Below, piece by piece: positions 31,421-44,849 of a stretch of DNA of 64,000 nt (positions are counted from its first letter, which is position 1; each line of letters begins with the position of its first letter). The notes below the pieces were generated by a model. That model did not search any database. It saw nothing but the letters and a program-made list of their open reading frames with translations, and was not told the origin of the DNA. The stretch covers positions 46,227,544 through 46,291,543 of the forward strand of contig NC_071354.1 of the NCBI RefSeq assembly GCF_943734655.1, read 5' to 3'. Source of the DNA: Sabethes cyaneus (lineage: Eukaryota > Arthropoda > Insecta > Diptera > Culicidae). Position numbers and translations under genes: made by a program.

Positions 31421-33825
31421 AATCTCCCGTTTTGCTTTGCGCTTTGAGAATATAAACTGCAAACTGACTGGAAGCATACGGTGACGTATTTTTTCGTTTC
31501 TCTTTTTGTCTCCAAATCGGCTGCTCACAGTATTAGTTTGTCACCCGGACGTCGGTCCGACGCAAGCAAAATATTCGTTTGTATTGGACGGAGTCCGACC
31601 GACTTCATCCATGCACATGTAGTGGTTGTTTTTTTTTGTAGTATTGAATCATACGCTTGTGCGGTTGCTTTTCGTAAGCGTGGTGACTGCCAGTCATGTG
31701 ACTGTTTTGCAGTCATTCGCTGCTCCAAACGGTAAAGGCAACTTGATCGAAACGAAAATGTAAAAAAGCTTTAGAATGCGTTCATTCTACTGCGTGCCAT
31801 CGGCGTTTGACTGAGCAAACTGCCAGTTGTGTTATGCATAGCGTTCATATTCCATCACTAAACGGACGGTCTGAACTTGAATGCGCGTTGGTGTGACTGC
31901 GGTAGAAAAAAAGGATCGGTCGAAGCCCTGCTTGCTTATACCCATTGATGGAGTTGTGCTAGATAGTTGTAATCCTGAGCCCCATTTCGGTACTAAATAT
32001 ATGGTTGATAATATCAACGACCTTTTGGGATTTGGACTCTATACTCGGTATGGAGTAAGAAGGAAACTTCCGAAGAAATTAAGCCGTTCTTGTGATAAAA
32101 AACGGGACAGTGTCGAGTTAGGAGTCTCGTGAAAGGGTAGTTTATTACGAGTTAAATTGAATTTTTTCAGTTGCCACAGGGTTTGGGTAGTTACACTGTT
32201 TAATCTACTAACTTGTGAAGGAGTGCGTCGGCCGCCAATGACCAAAGTAAGGGGGAGAGAACTTCTTCTGGTGGACATGAATTCAGCGCCTTGTAGTGTT
32301 ATGATAACTTAACACGATAACTTATCGATTCCGTTTTCAGAGAGAGCCATAATAATCAAAACGAAAGACGTAGAATCGAAAGCTCCTTCAGTATCAAGGG
32401 AAGCACAAAGTGCCGTCTCTTGATATTTGAGTGGTTTCTCAATTATCGATTTAACGGTATCCATGTTAATTACAATATAACGGAGAGTTCTTTAAAAACT
32501 CATTGAGAATATAGTTATTTTTAATTTTAGAATTGGATAGAATACCTGTGGCTACATACCATCCGGACGTGGAGATTTCATTGGTTCCAAAAGATTAACC
32601 CAAGAAACCATTTTCATAAACTTTTAAGACAATACGATTTGTTTTCTACCAATCAGTCTAAGTCACTAGTTGTTGTTATTGAAGAAAGAATAACATTACT
32701 TGGCTTCTTGATAATGTAATACAGCTTCATGTTATTGGCGTGAGATTTTTTCTTGATACAACTCAAGGTATTGTTTGCATCCTTCATCTGTACGAGGAGA
32801 AGAAACGGACCCGCGGTGGCTACCTTGTGGAACTCCAAACCTAATTAAAATTAGCCAATGCAATTTCGGGGCTTGCTGTCGACAAAACAGAATAAATGGC
32901 GTTTACTTCCCTGTCTGTTTTATATTGCGAATGAAGACAGTTGGTAGTAGTTGATCGCGTTGTCTGTTTGTTTGTCTTTTTGGTTTTGCTGCTTCAAAAC
33001 CCAAGTCTCGTGTGTGGGCAATGTGATTTGCACTGTCGTTGGGCAACAGTTGAAAAGCATGTCTGAACTAAAGGACGAACTAATCAAAAACAACCGCCAA
33101 GTCGCTCAACTTGTCGACAGAGAATGTTGCGTTACAGCCTTAAGCTCAGCTGCTTGATCTCAGGGATTCGTATTCAGATAATTTGAGGATACTCAAGCGA
33201 AATCAACTGCCGCGCCGGAAACCACCAACTTTTCCCATTACTCTGGCTCTATTGACGTAGGGCTACGTCTTTGATTTCTATATTGAGTTCCACTTTAGTT
33301 TGCACGCTTATAACTTAGTCATCCCTCAATAGATTCCAGAGATAATGGTGTCAATCGATTGGAATTTTTTCTAAGAATCCATTACAATACAGTAATTTAC
33401 ACAAACATTTTTTCGGGTTGTCTAAATCTGCTCATTAATGTGTGTTTGGTAAGTTTTGACTCAAAATTGTACGTCAGGTAATTATTTGGGTTTGGTTAAG
33501 TGTAACAATGTTAAAAAAGTCTAAGTAGAATACTTTTTTCTTTTTGTATTGTGGCCATTTCAGTTTACCCCTTATATTTTAACCTCATCGGGTAAAGAGA
33601 AATGCATACAGAGGGGCGAGTTGAAACAGCAACAGTGTTCGACTAACCTCCTATTTCGAATTGAGTATTCGGTTTCAGAATTCATCATGGTCCGAAAGCA
33701 CTTTCGGAAAACCATTTTTATATACTCGAAAGAGGCATTGCTACTACTTAGAGCTACTTGAAGAGAAACTCCATTAAGGCGGTGCGGTAAAAATGGCATC
33801 CCAAGAGATGATAATTTTTTGCCAC
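31421..33825. other. Intron sequence, nothing recognised
   Basis: About 2.4 kb with several short open frames but no recognisable domain, terminal repeat or conserved motif. It is probably a mix of very old repeats. Confidence 0.4.
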
Positions 33826-33995
33826 AAACAAAGCCACAAACGATTGAACTTGCCAAGAAACGAGCTGCTGATCCATTTTTGATCTCACATTACTATGATT
33901 TGCTCCGGGACGTTACCCGCAACATTCCTTCCGAGAGAATCTATAATATTGACGAAACAAGCTTTTGCTTGGAGCAGTATTACATTTTAAACTAA
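33826..33995 (+). pseudogene. Pogo/Tigger-like transposase fragment
   Basis: One frame reads KPQTIELAKKRAADPFLISH, then YYDLLRDVTRNIPSERIYNI and DETSFCLE before a stop at about 33995. The block IPSERIYNIDETSFCLE is the first catalytic aspartate region of pogo-type DDE transposases. Neither the DNA-binding domain nor the remaining catalytic residues are present, so it is a dead internal fragment. The class agrees with the pogo-like MITE at 2095-2445. Confidence 0.75.
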
Positions 33996-34608
33996 AGTTG
34001 TTTTAACTTTTAACATTTAACTGAATGTTTTAAACTTTTTTGGTGATCTTTTCACTCGTTTTTATTGTATCGTTTTTATCACTTTAGACTTTAGACTTTT
34101 AGACTTCTTCAGTACAATAGTAGGTTTTTCATTTACAGCTCCACGGTTGGGCAACCTGATTAGTTCCGCTAACACGCCTAACAAAATGGCATTATTTTGA
34201 ATCCCACAACCATTGAATCGCTTTCTGTTATACTCTTGATGGCAAGAATTCGCGATTTGTATTTGGTGTGGTTAATTGGAACGTTCGTCCTAGATCATTA
34301 AAGCGAACACCATCAGAAGCATTTTTTAAGAGGGGCTCACTAGATTATTGGAACCGACATTAGTAATACAAATTAGTTTACTAGGATTAGTTATAAAAGA
34401 AGACTGTACAAACCTGACTTAGTAAGATCGGAGATAGTAGTTAAAAAAGGCTTGCCTTACGCTATCGGACAATAAATGCAAATGAAATGAAGAATGTGCG
34501 CAACCTTTCTATTCTGATCAGCTTCCATGTATCAGAGTATCCGTTATCGTCAAGGCATCCTCCACTGAGAAGCACTAGCCGTATAATTTACTACCACCGG
34601 GATGCAAT

Positions 34609-36674
34609 CCCAAGTAACAATCCAATAGCAAATTGGTCTTATTCATTTCTTATAGTAGTTTTATCAGAGCATTTCAAAGTCTGTTAGGTTTTATAATGTT
34701 TTTCCTCAAGTGAATTTTATCTTATTTGACTAACATTTCTGAAGTATGACTGAAGGAGACTTGAAGAATCACCCATAAAACTAAATTATCAATAAGTGTA
34801 ATTCACCTTATAAGGGGTTTTAAAGGATACTTCATTTTTGCTTATAAACGACGCTTCTTAAAACTTAACAATAGTTTTGACAAAAACTTATGACATTCTT
34901 CTGCAAGATTCGTTTATCTTAACAATACTGCCATAAAACTCTCTTAAAATCGTATGTTCTTGAAAGAGAAATTATACGCTTGAATAAGAACATTCCCACG
35001 TAAACAACTAATCTGTCAAAATGGGCGTCTGAACCTGGAGAAAATTGAAGAGTACAGATCTTTTAAACGAAAATTAAGCGAAAATCTGTTTAAATATTTT
35101 GAAAACTCTTTCATATGAACAGATAGCGAAGTCACAAAACAATAAAGATCTCAGGCCTAACTGAACTGGGGAAGGACAGTGCCGGTAATGATGCATTTGC
35201 CAGAGGCGGTGCGGGTTTCCTCTAGAGCTCAGATCAAATGTCAGATGTCTTTGTATGGAAAGTGTTTGAAGGCACTGAAGCAGTTGAAGCATAATTTTTA
35301 AAAACAGTTGTACCGATTGTAAATTAAACGCTTGGAACTGACGTGCAGTCCAAACAGCACAAACAACACGTTACGTCGGTACTTCCACGACTTAAATATA
35401 GGAGGCTAGCTCATTAGAGATAAACATAATATGTGCCATCATCATCAAATTCGTCGGCGTAAATATTGTAGTAGGCTTCAAATTGTTTTGCACGTGGTAA
35501 ATGTTTTTTCCATTCATAATGCTGGAAACTGCATTGGGTTGTTAAGGAAACATAGTAGAAACGTTTTCGGCGGTTGAAACAATCATTTGGAGATGAATGG
35601 GAAAAAACGGTTTGTTTATTTCATCGAACTTATCAACGTCACAAAAAATAGCTGGTCGCGGAGTAGCAAGCCTTGTGTATTTTAGTCGTGGGTACTTCGT
35701 TGATGTTTTCTTTGTTTATACTAGAATGGTTATCTTGCAAAAACTTGGTGCCCTCAAGTAATTCAAACAATTCTTATTCAAGCGCAACGTGTCTTCTTCA
35801 AGAATACAATAAGTATTGATGAACTTATCGCGCTCTTGGAAAAATTTTCTTTGTCTTGTGCAAGAAATGTTAGTCTAATAAGCGCTTTCGGGTTGATTTG
35901 GATAAAACCATTGAAAAAATGGCGAACAGGGCTATTTTGATTACTTTTGAAATTGTAGGCAATTGCATATGGGCGCTTATAAAGATGGTATTATGCAATA
36001 CTATTAGTAATCTTATCTTTTTAAATAAATGTTTAGACATATAAAAGCCTTTTTTCCACAATTAGCTAAAAATTTGGTAGCTATCAACTTCTTCATGAAA
36101 TTATTAATTTTTTTTATTAATTTAATTTTTCAATAATCTAGCAAAAATAACTGGCGCGTTAAAATTTTCTAACTTTCATGTCATAAAACATCGACAAACC
36201 GAGCGTGGCATCAAAAATTTCTCATTTATGAGCAATAAAGCAGCTGCTTTTATCACCACTTTTATTTTCAATTTTCATTTATACCCTTTTCGAAATAGCA
36301 ATATCTGTGAATGCTTATAGCTTATAGCTCTTGGTCAATTTAAAACATTTAAGACTGTGAAAAGTGTATGATGTCTTGCAAGTGTTCTTTGAAGACGCAA
36401 CCATAAAATCATCAACACTTGTGGCGGTTTTCTTTTTGTTTCAAGCGACTCTTGGAAGTCATTATAAATAGATATCGATAAGAATTACAAGTTTTAAATG
36501 GATCTTTGGAAATTTTCTTGAGAACCTTCTTTAGTGTGGGCCTCCCTCGCCTTATAAGGGTTTTATGGCTGTTTTATCGCAGTTTTGTAGAATTACAAGT
36601 TTTGAGATCGGTTTTAAGCAGCAAATGCTGGAAACCTCTTCAAGTGCACCTTAAAATTGAAATTGTTACTTGGG
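34609..36674. mobile_element. 2.07-kb element with CCCAAGTAACAAT ends
   Basis: The left end CCCAAGTAACAATCCAATAG and right end AAATTGAAATTGTTACTTGGG share the terminal CCCAAGTAACAAT of the 108-bp MITEs. CTTATAAGG motifs occur near both ends (34808 and 36552). The interior is AT-rich with no supported ORF. Pairing of the ends rests on 13 bases, so these could be two separate MITE ends. Confidence 0.45.
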
Positions 36675-37130
36675 AAGCCTGTCGGAATTTTGGAACTCTC
36701 TGATCCATTCGGCACAGTTGAATTTTTGCTATCAATGTGAAGGAAACACTCGACCATTTGTTCACGATTTACTATTAAAACGTGAGAGGTTTGTACACTC
36801 AAATTACTCAAACGGGGCAGTTAAAATTGACAGCGACTACGGAATGCTCACCTTAACGCAGCTTCACGAAGACATCGATAGCAACGAAATCTACTCCTAT
36901 TTTTCGCAACAATCACATAGTGGGCTTCCAGTTCTAAATAGCAACTTCGGTAACTTGAATGACAGACTTCTAAACCACAGACCTTCTCTGTTGCTGTTCA
37001 TCATGCACTCTTTATTTTACTACTTAACGAGAACACCGATGATAACATGCATGCATCTGCAAAGAATCATAAAAGATCTAGTCCCGCACAAAAGACGAGC
37101 ATACAAAGCAGCGTTATGCTAAATCTGGTG
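36675..37130 (+). other. Unrecognised open frame
   Basis: A frame open from about 36670 to 37122 has no known domain and no strong start. It begins where the 2-kb element ends and is followed by a reverse transcriptase relic, so it may be a worn part of a retrotransposon ORF. Confidence 0.3.
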
Positions 37131-37239
37131 GACAGTGGAACTGCACCTTCTTCGTGACGTTCTCAAAGAATCTCGGGAACGCTTCTCCTTTTCGAAGTCC
37201 GATTCGAATCGAATGTCGTATAACGACAAGTTGAAGATC

Positions 37240-37392
37240 ATGTGGATTGGACCACGGAATGGCTACCCACTTATCTTTCGGAGAAAGCGTAATTAGCGAA
37301 CACCTTTTGCTCTCGAACTTTTCGTATTCCATCCGGCGTTCCTCAAGGTAGCGTACTCGGACCGTTGCTATTCATCTTCGCAAAAGGATGCG
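37240..37392 (+). pseudogene. Non-LTR reverse transcriptase fragment
   Basis: WTTEWLPTYLSEKA is followed, after a small frame change, by FRIPSGVPQGSVLGPLLFIF, the hallmark block between RT motifs A and C of Jockey/CR1/I-type elements. The reading stops abruptly in a GGCATA-type repeat at about 37390. Confidence 0.85.
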
Positions 37393-37460
37393 TGACGTTA
37401 GGTATACAGCCGCTACGCATATGAAGGTTAGGCATACGAATATTAGTCATAATACATGAT
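37393..37460. repeat. Short tract of GTTAGGCATA-like words
   Basis: GACGTTAGGTATACAG, GAAGGTTAGGCATACG and CATGATAGGCATAAAG lie in series. The same word family makes up the repeat at 62784-63342. Confidence 0.55.
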
Positions 37461-37464
37461 AGGC

Positions 37465-37808
37465 ATAAAGGGTGTCCACGATAAAATTGCAACACATTTA
37501 AATTGCTCTAGATTTTGAACCGTTGGGTACAATTAACTGAAACTTTGCATAGAAAAAGTTCAAAGTACATTGTTTCTGCACGGTGTGAGTCTTTTTACCA
37601 GGTGAGCAAAGATATGAAAAACGGAGTCGAAAGAACAGCTCGTTTGCGAAAAAATCTACACAACTACACCAAAAATGAAAATCTATCACATCGGTCAAAA
37701 ATTGGCAATCCCGAATTCGACGGTTTCTCGTGTCATAAAACGGTTCGAAGAACATCTGGCTGTCGAAGGAAGGGTAAACCCCATTACAGACAAGCACGCA
37801 TAAAATTT
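37465..37808 (+). pseudogene. Tc1/mariner-type transposase N-terminal fragment
   Basis: The left end GGGTGTCCACGATAAAATTG looks like an ITm-type terminal repeat. After about 190 bp a frame reads KLAIPNSTVSRVIKRFEEHL, a helix-turn-helix of the Tc1/mariner DNA-binding domain, ending at a stop at about 37808. The catalytic domain is missing here; a piece from the MDDET region of a similar transposase lies at 44850-45056. Confidence 0.75.
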
Positions 37809-37814
37809 AATAAG

Positions 37815-37960
37815 CATATCGCTCATTCAATAGCGATTATAGCATAAAAATGCAGTGTATGTAATACAGCAAACACCCAGGCGATATCACAATAGATAGA
37901 CGATACTGGTCGCAGTGATGAGTCCATACAGGAAAAAAATTACCGGGTAACAAGCGTATG
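37815..37960. repeat. Repeat shared with 44010-44175, copy 1
   Basis: ATATCGCTCATTCAATAGCG, CACCCAGGCGATATCACAAT, ATACTGGTCGCAGTGATGAG and AAATTACCGGGTAAC recur in order at 44010-44175 with substitutions. The class is unknown; both copies lie near mariner fragments, so they may be mariner 3' sequence. Confidence 0.65.
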
Positions 37961-40696
37961 ATAAGCGGTTATTTAACAAAAATGTTTGTTGGGTAATCCA
38001 TTCCTTAGTTTACAAGTTGTAAATTAAATATCCATTTAAGTAAAATGTCATACAAGCAGTAAAAATAAAAACTTTTCCGCTGAAATCACACGCCAATTCA
38101 GCTGCCAAACAAGACGAAGGCGTTAACAGAATATGCCAATTCCAGCACAAAACCCTTCATATGGCAAAAAACCATTCCAGAAAAACAAGTAAAACCATAT
38201 TTTACCGGCAAAAGTTCGCTGCAACAGCAATTCAGGGGAAAAGTTAAACACTTGCCGAAAACAGTTCACCGGCATCACATCACGCGCTCATCTAAACCGC
38301 ACCCATCGCTCATAATTCAGCCCCATTTAATTATGAGGAACAAGGCTGCTCCTCATAGTGGAAAGAAGCGACCCAGCCACTCGTTTAAAATGAAAATTAT
38401 GCCGCTCGTAAAGCAATTAACAGCAGCAACAGCAGCGAGAAAAACAACAATAAAGGAAACTTTTTCTCTGAATTACATTTAATTTAGTGGAAGTCAAATA
38501 ACCTCGCCGGGCGGCGTCGTCGCTATGCATCACCCGCCCGCGGTGCCCGCCCGAAGGGCTTCCTCCCTCATCCCTCGGGCAAAAGGTTTCGGAATAATGA
38601 GTTTCTCCACTTTCCCCAGCCGGCAAAACCGGTCGATTTTAAGCACCTGTTTCTGGGATCAAAGCCGGTCGTTAGAAGTTTCCTAACGAAATTGTCAAAG
38701 ATCGATTCAACACGATGCGGCTTTTAATTACGGAAGTTTGCTCGGTTCACTTTATGAGAGAAACTTCTTGCTCGTTGATCCTAATTTGGAACCAGCCACC
38801 GACCGCAAAGTGGTGTCATATTTTTAGCACGCGGTTGCTCTCCCTCCAGAGTCAAATGTCATCATCATCACATGCTAAATATTTAACAGTCTTCTACACT
38901 GACAACGAAGTTTAGGAGTTCGACAGGAATTGCACAACCCGGTCGCCGTTGATACACCCAACTTCCCGCCGCGGCGCGGCCGGTATGCGAATGTGCCTCG
39001 AATGCCAGACAAGCAGCCGTTCTTTCCTGCCTGTTGTGTATGTGGATGCTGCGCTAAGCGCAAATGGATGAATGTTATAGATTCAAGTGGCATTCTCCTG
39101 TGCCCTTTTTTCGCCTCTCACATTTTTACCATAAGCCTTACAAACATCACGTAGGGACGGCCGCTTGCACGTAGCAGAACCCTTCTGGTAAGAGTAATTG
39201 CGACGAGACTGAAAGAGCAACGTTAACGATTTGCGAAGTCCTTCGTGGAGGCTTTTGACTTCAGCCGAGATCAACCGCGCCGCATGGTTAGGTTAGGCAT
39301 CCTTACGGAAGTAAATTTGCACAGCAAAGAGGAACAATAAATTTTCGGCCGGCATTCCGTTCTCCGCAAAAATGAGGTGGAACGAATCGGCAGAATGTAT
39401 AAATTTGTTTTAATATTCCGAATATTCACTTCATCAACTCTTCCGATCGAATTAAAGTAATCTTCGTCGGTTTATTATAATTTTGCGACAATATCATTAG
39501 CAATAATTCCTTCAAAGCAGTATGTTATTGCAATAATGGTTCGCTTCCACCCCAGTGATCTCCAATCGCATTCAACGTGTCACCAGGATCACCTGGCTAT
39601 CGCCCGCCTGTGATACGGTTTGTGGGTGGTCCAGTCCTATAGTCCGTATGTATAAATAACTTGCACACAATCAACATAATGGAAATATCAATTTTCGCTT
39701 CGCTGGAGTATTGAATCATCATATTATTGCGGCTGGCTGAAAATGCCAGACTAAATCCTCTACCGAACCGCATCCTCCCCAACGCCCATGCACCAACCGT
39801 ACGTTTGGCGAATGCCGTGCCAAAGGGGTTGCAAACGGAAAAACAATGTTGCTCTCTCCTTCTCTGTCTCTCCATTACCGACCACAATCACTGCACTGCA
39901 CTGCACTGTGTTCTGGTGCATAAAGCCACCGTCGTTGTCCGTAGCGAAAAAGGTGGACGGCTGCGATGAGGCTCACTTCACCATGCAATGCATCGTGCCT
40001 GAAACGTTCTGGTTCTGGAAGATGGCTCTTTTTCCAGGCACTTTCTGGCGGTAGACTGCTGGCGGGAAATCCTATCCGATGCCGAACAGTACACGATTCA
40101 ATTGTCGATTCAACGCTTCGGAGAAAAATGTCTAATGATAGCGGGGTTGGGTCGGATGAATTATATATTAAGTGTGAAGTGTCTTCGTGTTAGCGTAATT
40201 AAATTCTTTCGAGACGGGGTTGGCAGATTGTATTTGAGTCACACCTCTTATCTATTTAAAATGAAGGTGCGAAACTTCTTCTAAATTTACTGAGATAACT
40301 CTTGAAATGCGGTGGATTAAATAACCGCTAATTCGCTTGATTGTTTATGATTAGTTGTTGAAAATTCATTATTCTAAACAGCTTCCTTACCACTGGAGCT
40401 TTCTCCATAATGTTTAATGTATATTTTAAGAAATCGACTTTTTTGGACATCACTCAGTAATAATAAATAACATTATCGTGCTATATTTAATCACTAATAA
40501 ACACACATTTGTCAAAGTGTGAAACGAACAACGAAAAGAACAAGAAACAAGAAAAAAATATTTTAGAAATTTTACCATAAGGTTGAGCACACCCAAGAAA
40601 CATTTATGCACTGATTTAACATTTTAGCAGCCATAATTATTCAGCCATAGTAATTTATGTAAACAATTCTACAATACTTATTCAACCGAAATTGGA
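37961..40696. other. Intron sequence with a GC-richer, repeat-poor part
   Basis: From about 38250 to 40150 the composition rises in GC (for example CCTCGCCGGGCGGCGTCGTC near 38500 and CCCGCCGCGGCGCGGCC near 38965) and no transposon ends were seen. It may be host regulatory sequence in the large intron. No exon with plausible splice sites and Ig-like coding was found. Confidence 0.35.
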
Positions 40697-41087
40697 GAAA
40701 ACCTATTTCGTTTGAACACTTGTTAAGCAGTTATATCGCCTCCGTGCGCTTTGTTTCCAGCTTTGCGCAAATTGGGTATTTAAAAACGCACAAAAGCCTC
40801 TATTAAGCTACATTACAGCTTCAAAGTAGCTATTAGCAAGCCCGAAGCTTGACTTAGATGTTTAAGAGCTGAAAAAACGTTTTTGTCTCTAGAACTGAAC
40901 CATAGTTCAGCCACAGGTTGAAAAAATTCAACTAAAAAACGTTTGACTAGCCTGAAATTGTTATTTAAGTAGCTGCTTCCAAAGCTGCAATGGAGCTTAA
41001 TAGAGGCTTTTGCGTGTTTTTAAATAACCAATTTGCGCAATGCTGTCAATTCTATTTTTAGAACGAGAAATAGTTTTGCAATACTTT
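40697..41087. mobile_element. 390-bp palindromic element
   Basis: GCGCAAATTGGGTATTTAAAA and AAAAGCCTCTATTAAGCT at about 40768-40812 are mirrored by AGCTTAATAGAGGCTTTTGC and TAAATAACCAATTTGCGC at about 40998-41040, centred near 40905. The inner part is less well paired. Ends and target duplication are uncertain. Confidence 0.65.
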
Positions 41088-41559
41088 TTCAATCGTTTAA
41101 TCAACGTCTCTTCAACCATTATGCAGCCATAAAAAATCAATTTTTTCAAAATGGAACGCATCATATTTATTTTGCTATGGCGCCGTATGCTATATTTTTA
41201 ATTTCGAATAAACTTAAACTCGTATATGCAAGTATAATTAAAAATGCATGTCGTCATCTTTCGGGAATTGAACCGCCATCTTATGGATCAGGACTCACCG
41301 TATGGTCCGCCCCATCTGCATCTGCAGAACTGTCAGTGAAAATATCTTTACAGTTGAAGCAGTCGATAATGTCGATAACTGACATATATATTTGCTGCCA
41401 ATCGAATTGCGATATTCTATTATCTGACAGCAGGTGTGCTGTGAACCGAATGAAAGTTTGGTATTAGTTTGTAAAGCCACTTTAACACCCTTAAGCAGCT
41501 TTAAAGACCATCTAACGTGACAAACGAGTCGAATGACTCACCCACTATCCTGCCGCTTG

Positions 41560-41890
41560 ATCTTGAACCATCAAGCGTATTACAACTCATTTCGTTTAAC
41601 TAAATCGTACGCCGCCTTGAAATCTGTAAACAAAGTGACTCGATAATTATATTCGAGTCAATGGCCCTTTTTGTAAATAGGGCATATGAGATCTTCCAAC
41701 CAGTCCGTAGGAAGTTCCTCCATACCTTTAGTATAACCTAATGGAACAGCCATTCGCTCCTGACTTTCAACAGTAGCGTCAGTAGCGAAGTTTCCTAGAT
41801 GCCACAGGTTGTGAGTGTTCGCTGGTGATCCGTCATCGGCTACCCCGGAGGGGTGGGGGTGACGACACCCCCCTCCCACAGAAACCACTT
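41560..41890 (-). pseudogene. Non-LTR reverse transcriptase fragment
   Basis: The minus strand reads MEELPTDWLEDLICPIYKKG, the common N-terminal RT block preceding the NYRGI motif, then after a deletion and frame change TLFTDFKAAYDLVKRNEL, RT motif A with its catalytic aspartate. Upstream codons are rich in Gly/Pro and unrecognised. The piece is a deleted relic of an RTE-like element, similar to but not the same as the element at 2870-5165. Confidence 0.8.
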
Positions 41891-43714
41891 CTATTTAGGT
41901 GCATAGATTTTCCTAGATTTACTGACTAGTTGGGATTATTCCTTAGTTAAGTCCGAAGGAGCGGCAGCGAGAAGGAATAGCATATACCCAACATTTGTGC
42001 AAGTTGAAGGCCGTGAATATTTTCGGCTGTACATGACATTCGGCCATTCGTGATTCGACCATTTGTGCTTCGTCCATTCGTAGGTAATCCCCTTTTAGGG
42101 GGTTTATTCAGTTGAAGCACAATAACTTCATTAGAATGTGTCTTTATTCACAAACAGCTCTTGAGTTTAAATGAAAAATGTTTTGGAAGTAAGTAATTTT
42201 TAGGAAGATTGATTCTTCTTAATCATAACCCAGGAACGACAAAACAGACGCTATCAAACTTTTTCCCAAGCACGGTCCATCATCTTTTGCACCTGCTGTT
42301 TTCCTACTTGTTGGATAGACAAGTTCTATTTTCGCTTGAACTCCTTCTCGTCACTTGCAGTTCTTTTTCAGTTGGTCTTTCAGAATCGTTTTTTGTTCCG
42401 AGGTATTGGGCGAACTTCATTAGAATCACAGTGACGCCATTGTCGTTGTACCACCCCGCAGTGTAAAAAATGGGGACAAGAAAGAATACAATTCGGCAAT
42501 TCAGAGGCAATTTAGAGACGGTTAGCTGATAGCTGATAGCTAGCTATAGTTTGTTATATAGTAAGCTGATAAAAGTCTCTCTTGTTTATTTTCGGGAATT
42601 TGCACATTTTCCATTCCAAAGCTATTGAATTTCACTAAACAAGGATTTTGGAGAATACAACTACAAGAGAATTGATAATAAAATTCAATCACATGTCTGT
42701 ATTACTTGAAAATGTTTAAGAAATCGATTACTGGCAGAAAGGTATTTAGATTTTCTTTCTGAGTTCCGATAGGGTGGTATGCAATATATAAAATACTTTC
42801 AATAAAGTCTGTTTCAGTGTTAGGTTTATATACCTAGTTACTGTAGCGCTTCTATTTGTCGTGCCTAAAACTAACAACAGCCTTTTGATCTGGGGGGATT
42901 ATTTACTTAGGCTGTGAATCATTTCGCGAAATTTTCAACTTTTTAGTTAAAATTTGACAGTTCGATAGTGATTTCACCTTCCGTCGAAAATAACGAAAAT
43001 AACGGCTCCGAAGTATGGCTATTTTTGACAGTTCGATGGTTATTCTGAGTGCCAATGAGATAAGTACAGGTGAGAAAGAGAGCTTCGATTTGTTTCATTG
43101 ATTTTTCCTTGGATTTCGTTTTACTAATGGATGCTTATCGTATTACGAATTTGTTTGTTCCACCCAGGTTGAAATAAGATAAATTTTATCTATCATATAG
43201 GAGCAAATGAACACCAAAAATTCATCCAGTTCTACCTCGGACTGAATAAACAAATTCGCTATTACAGAAACACATCTTCATCCTCATATGCTCTCATTGA
43301 GCAAAACAACTATCAATTTATCAAAATACGAAATGGTTCGCATTTTAAACTGATTTTAATCACTCGAGGAGAAATAATTATCGAACTGTTAAAATTTCGT
43401 GAAAAAGTTCACAGTTTTAGTGGTAAAATTAATCAGGATTGATTCACGCATCGAAAAGTTGTTGAAGATGGAATGCGAGAGACTCGAAAAAATTCTGCAC
43501 TCACACATTGTAAATAATATGGTCAGATGGAATGGTCGCTGAGGCTCTCAAATGGGGGCCCTGAAGCCGCAAGGTTACCGAGTCTGCGTTGACAAGCGAG
43601 TGATCGTGGGATCGGATCTTAGTAGAATCAGGCCATTCGATGTCAGAGAGACTTTAGCATGGGTTTATTCTCAGGCCCCTCTAAATCCTTCCTTCTGCAT
43701 TCTGCATTTACTAA
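41891..43714. other. Intron sequence, nothing recognised
   Basis: AT-rich DNA. CCATTCGTGATTCGACCATT-type words at about 42040-42085 form a short run. No gene or element with defined ends. Confidence 0.4.
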
Positions 43715-43955
43715 CAATATAGCCTCTTGCCAGGGCGCGTTATAAGAGTGGTTCTTGTTTGAGGTGCGAATGAAGCCTCTTGTTCAAGGGCAAATTATAA
43801 CTTGTTCCACTATCTGGTTCTAGGAACGAGAACCTCATAAAGTCTCTAGCCGAGGCTGGTTATAAGTATGATACTTGCTTCCAGGTGCGTATGAAACCTC
43901 TTGTCCAAGTACAAATTATAACTAGTTTCCGCACTACTTCCTGGCTCTAGAACAA
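43715..43955. repeat. Tandem duplication of a unit of about 119 bp
   Basis: GGCGCGTTATAAGAGTGGTT, GGTGCGAATGAAGCCTCTTG and CAAATTATAACTTGTT recur in order as GGCTGGTTATAAGTATGATA, GGTGCGTATGAAACCTCTTG and CAAATTATAACTAGTT. Two diverged units; non-coding. Confidence 0.8.
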
Positions 43956-44009
43956 GATTGGTTGAAAAGTAGGACGAAGCGCTGAAGGAAAAAGGGGCGA
44001 AAAACCGAC

Positions 44010-44175
44010 ACTTTAAGCACGGATAATAAGCAGTTCGCTCACCCCATAGCGATACTGCAAAAATAACGAAGTGCGGAACAAACACCTGGATATCACAATA
44101 GATCAAAATGCTGGTCGTAGTGATATTATCCATACAAGTAAAAAAAGGCTCTCAAATTTCCAAAATTACCGGGAA
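44010..44175. repeat. Repeat shared with 37815-37960, copy 2
   Basis: AGTTCGCTCACCCCATAGCG, CACCTGGATATCACAATAGA, TGCTGGTCGTAGTGATATTA and AAAATTACCGGGAAAC follow the same order as copy 1. Confidence 0.65.
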
Positions 44176-44207
44176 ACATTAACGTTGAATCATGGACGAT
44201 GAAAAAT

Positions 44208-44315
44208 CCCAAGTAATATCAAAGGTTTTATTACACTCTTATGGTGGTTTTAATAACCAAAATTTGAAAAAAATACCACTATAAGAGTGGAATAAAACTC
44301 AAACTGTCACTTAGA
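44208..44315. mobile_element. 108-bp hairpin MITE (CCCAAGYAAC family)
   Basis: It starts CCCAAGTAATATCAAAGG and ends AAACTGTCACTTAGA, a decayed form of the family end. TTTATTACACTCTTATGGTGG and ACCACTATAAGAGTGGAATAAA are the inverted halves. It is more diverged than copies 26003, 31138 and 51511. Confidence 0.8.
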
Positions 44316-44849
44316 GTATGTGAAAATGGACTCTGGACAATTTCCGGGTCAAAACTATTACCTTGCTAAAAGTAAGGCGGACTCCCCGGACTCAAATTTG
44401 TCTTCGCAGATGAAATCTCTCACAAACTTGACGATTTGACATCTGTAGTTGTGAAAAGAAAAGGTTTTCATCACAGCAGCAACTATGAATGGACAAATTT
44501 ACAAGTGGACATGTGTCTTTAGAAGATAATTTTACTAATCATTCGATCACACGAAGGTCCTGTGTAGATTTGGTCCGACTTAGTCAGCTGCCATTGCAGT
44601 CGGGAAGTCGTATAAATTACGTATAAGCAGAATAATATTAATTTTATTGAAAAATGTATGAATTCCCCAAATTGACCAGATTTTTGTATCATCAAAAGAT
44701 TTTGGACAATTGTCAAGTGTGGCAAAACAATTAAAATGGAATGGAAAAGAGGTGGAAAAAGATTACTAATACACCCCAAAAATGACAGTTGTCAATCGCA
44801 AATTCGAGTTTTATTGCATTCTTATTGCGGTTGAACGGATTGCTTGCTA

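Noticed and set aside
40592..40610. ACCCAAGAAACATTTATG as the end of a further CCCAAG-type element
   Set aside because: No inverted partner was found on the right; the nearby palindrome (40697-41087) does not extend this far.
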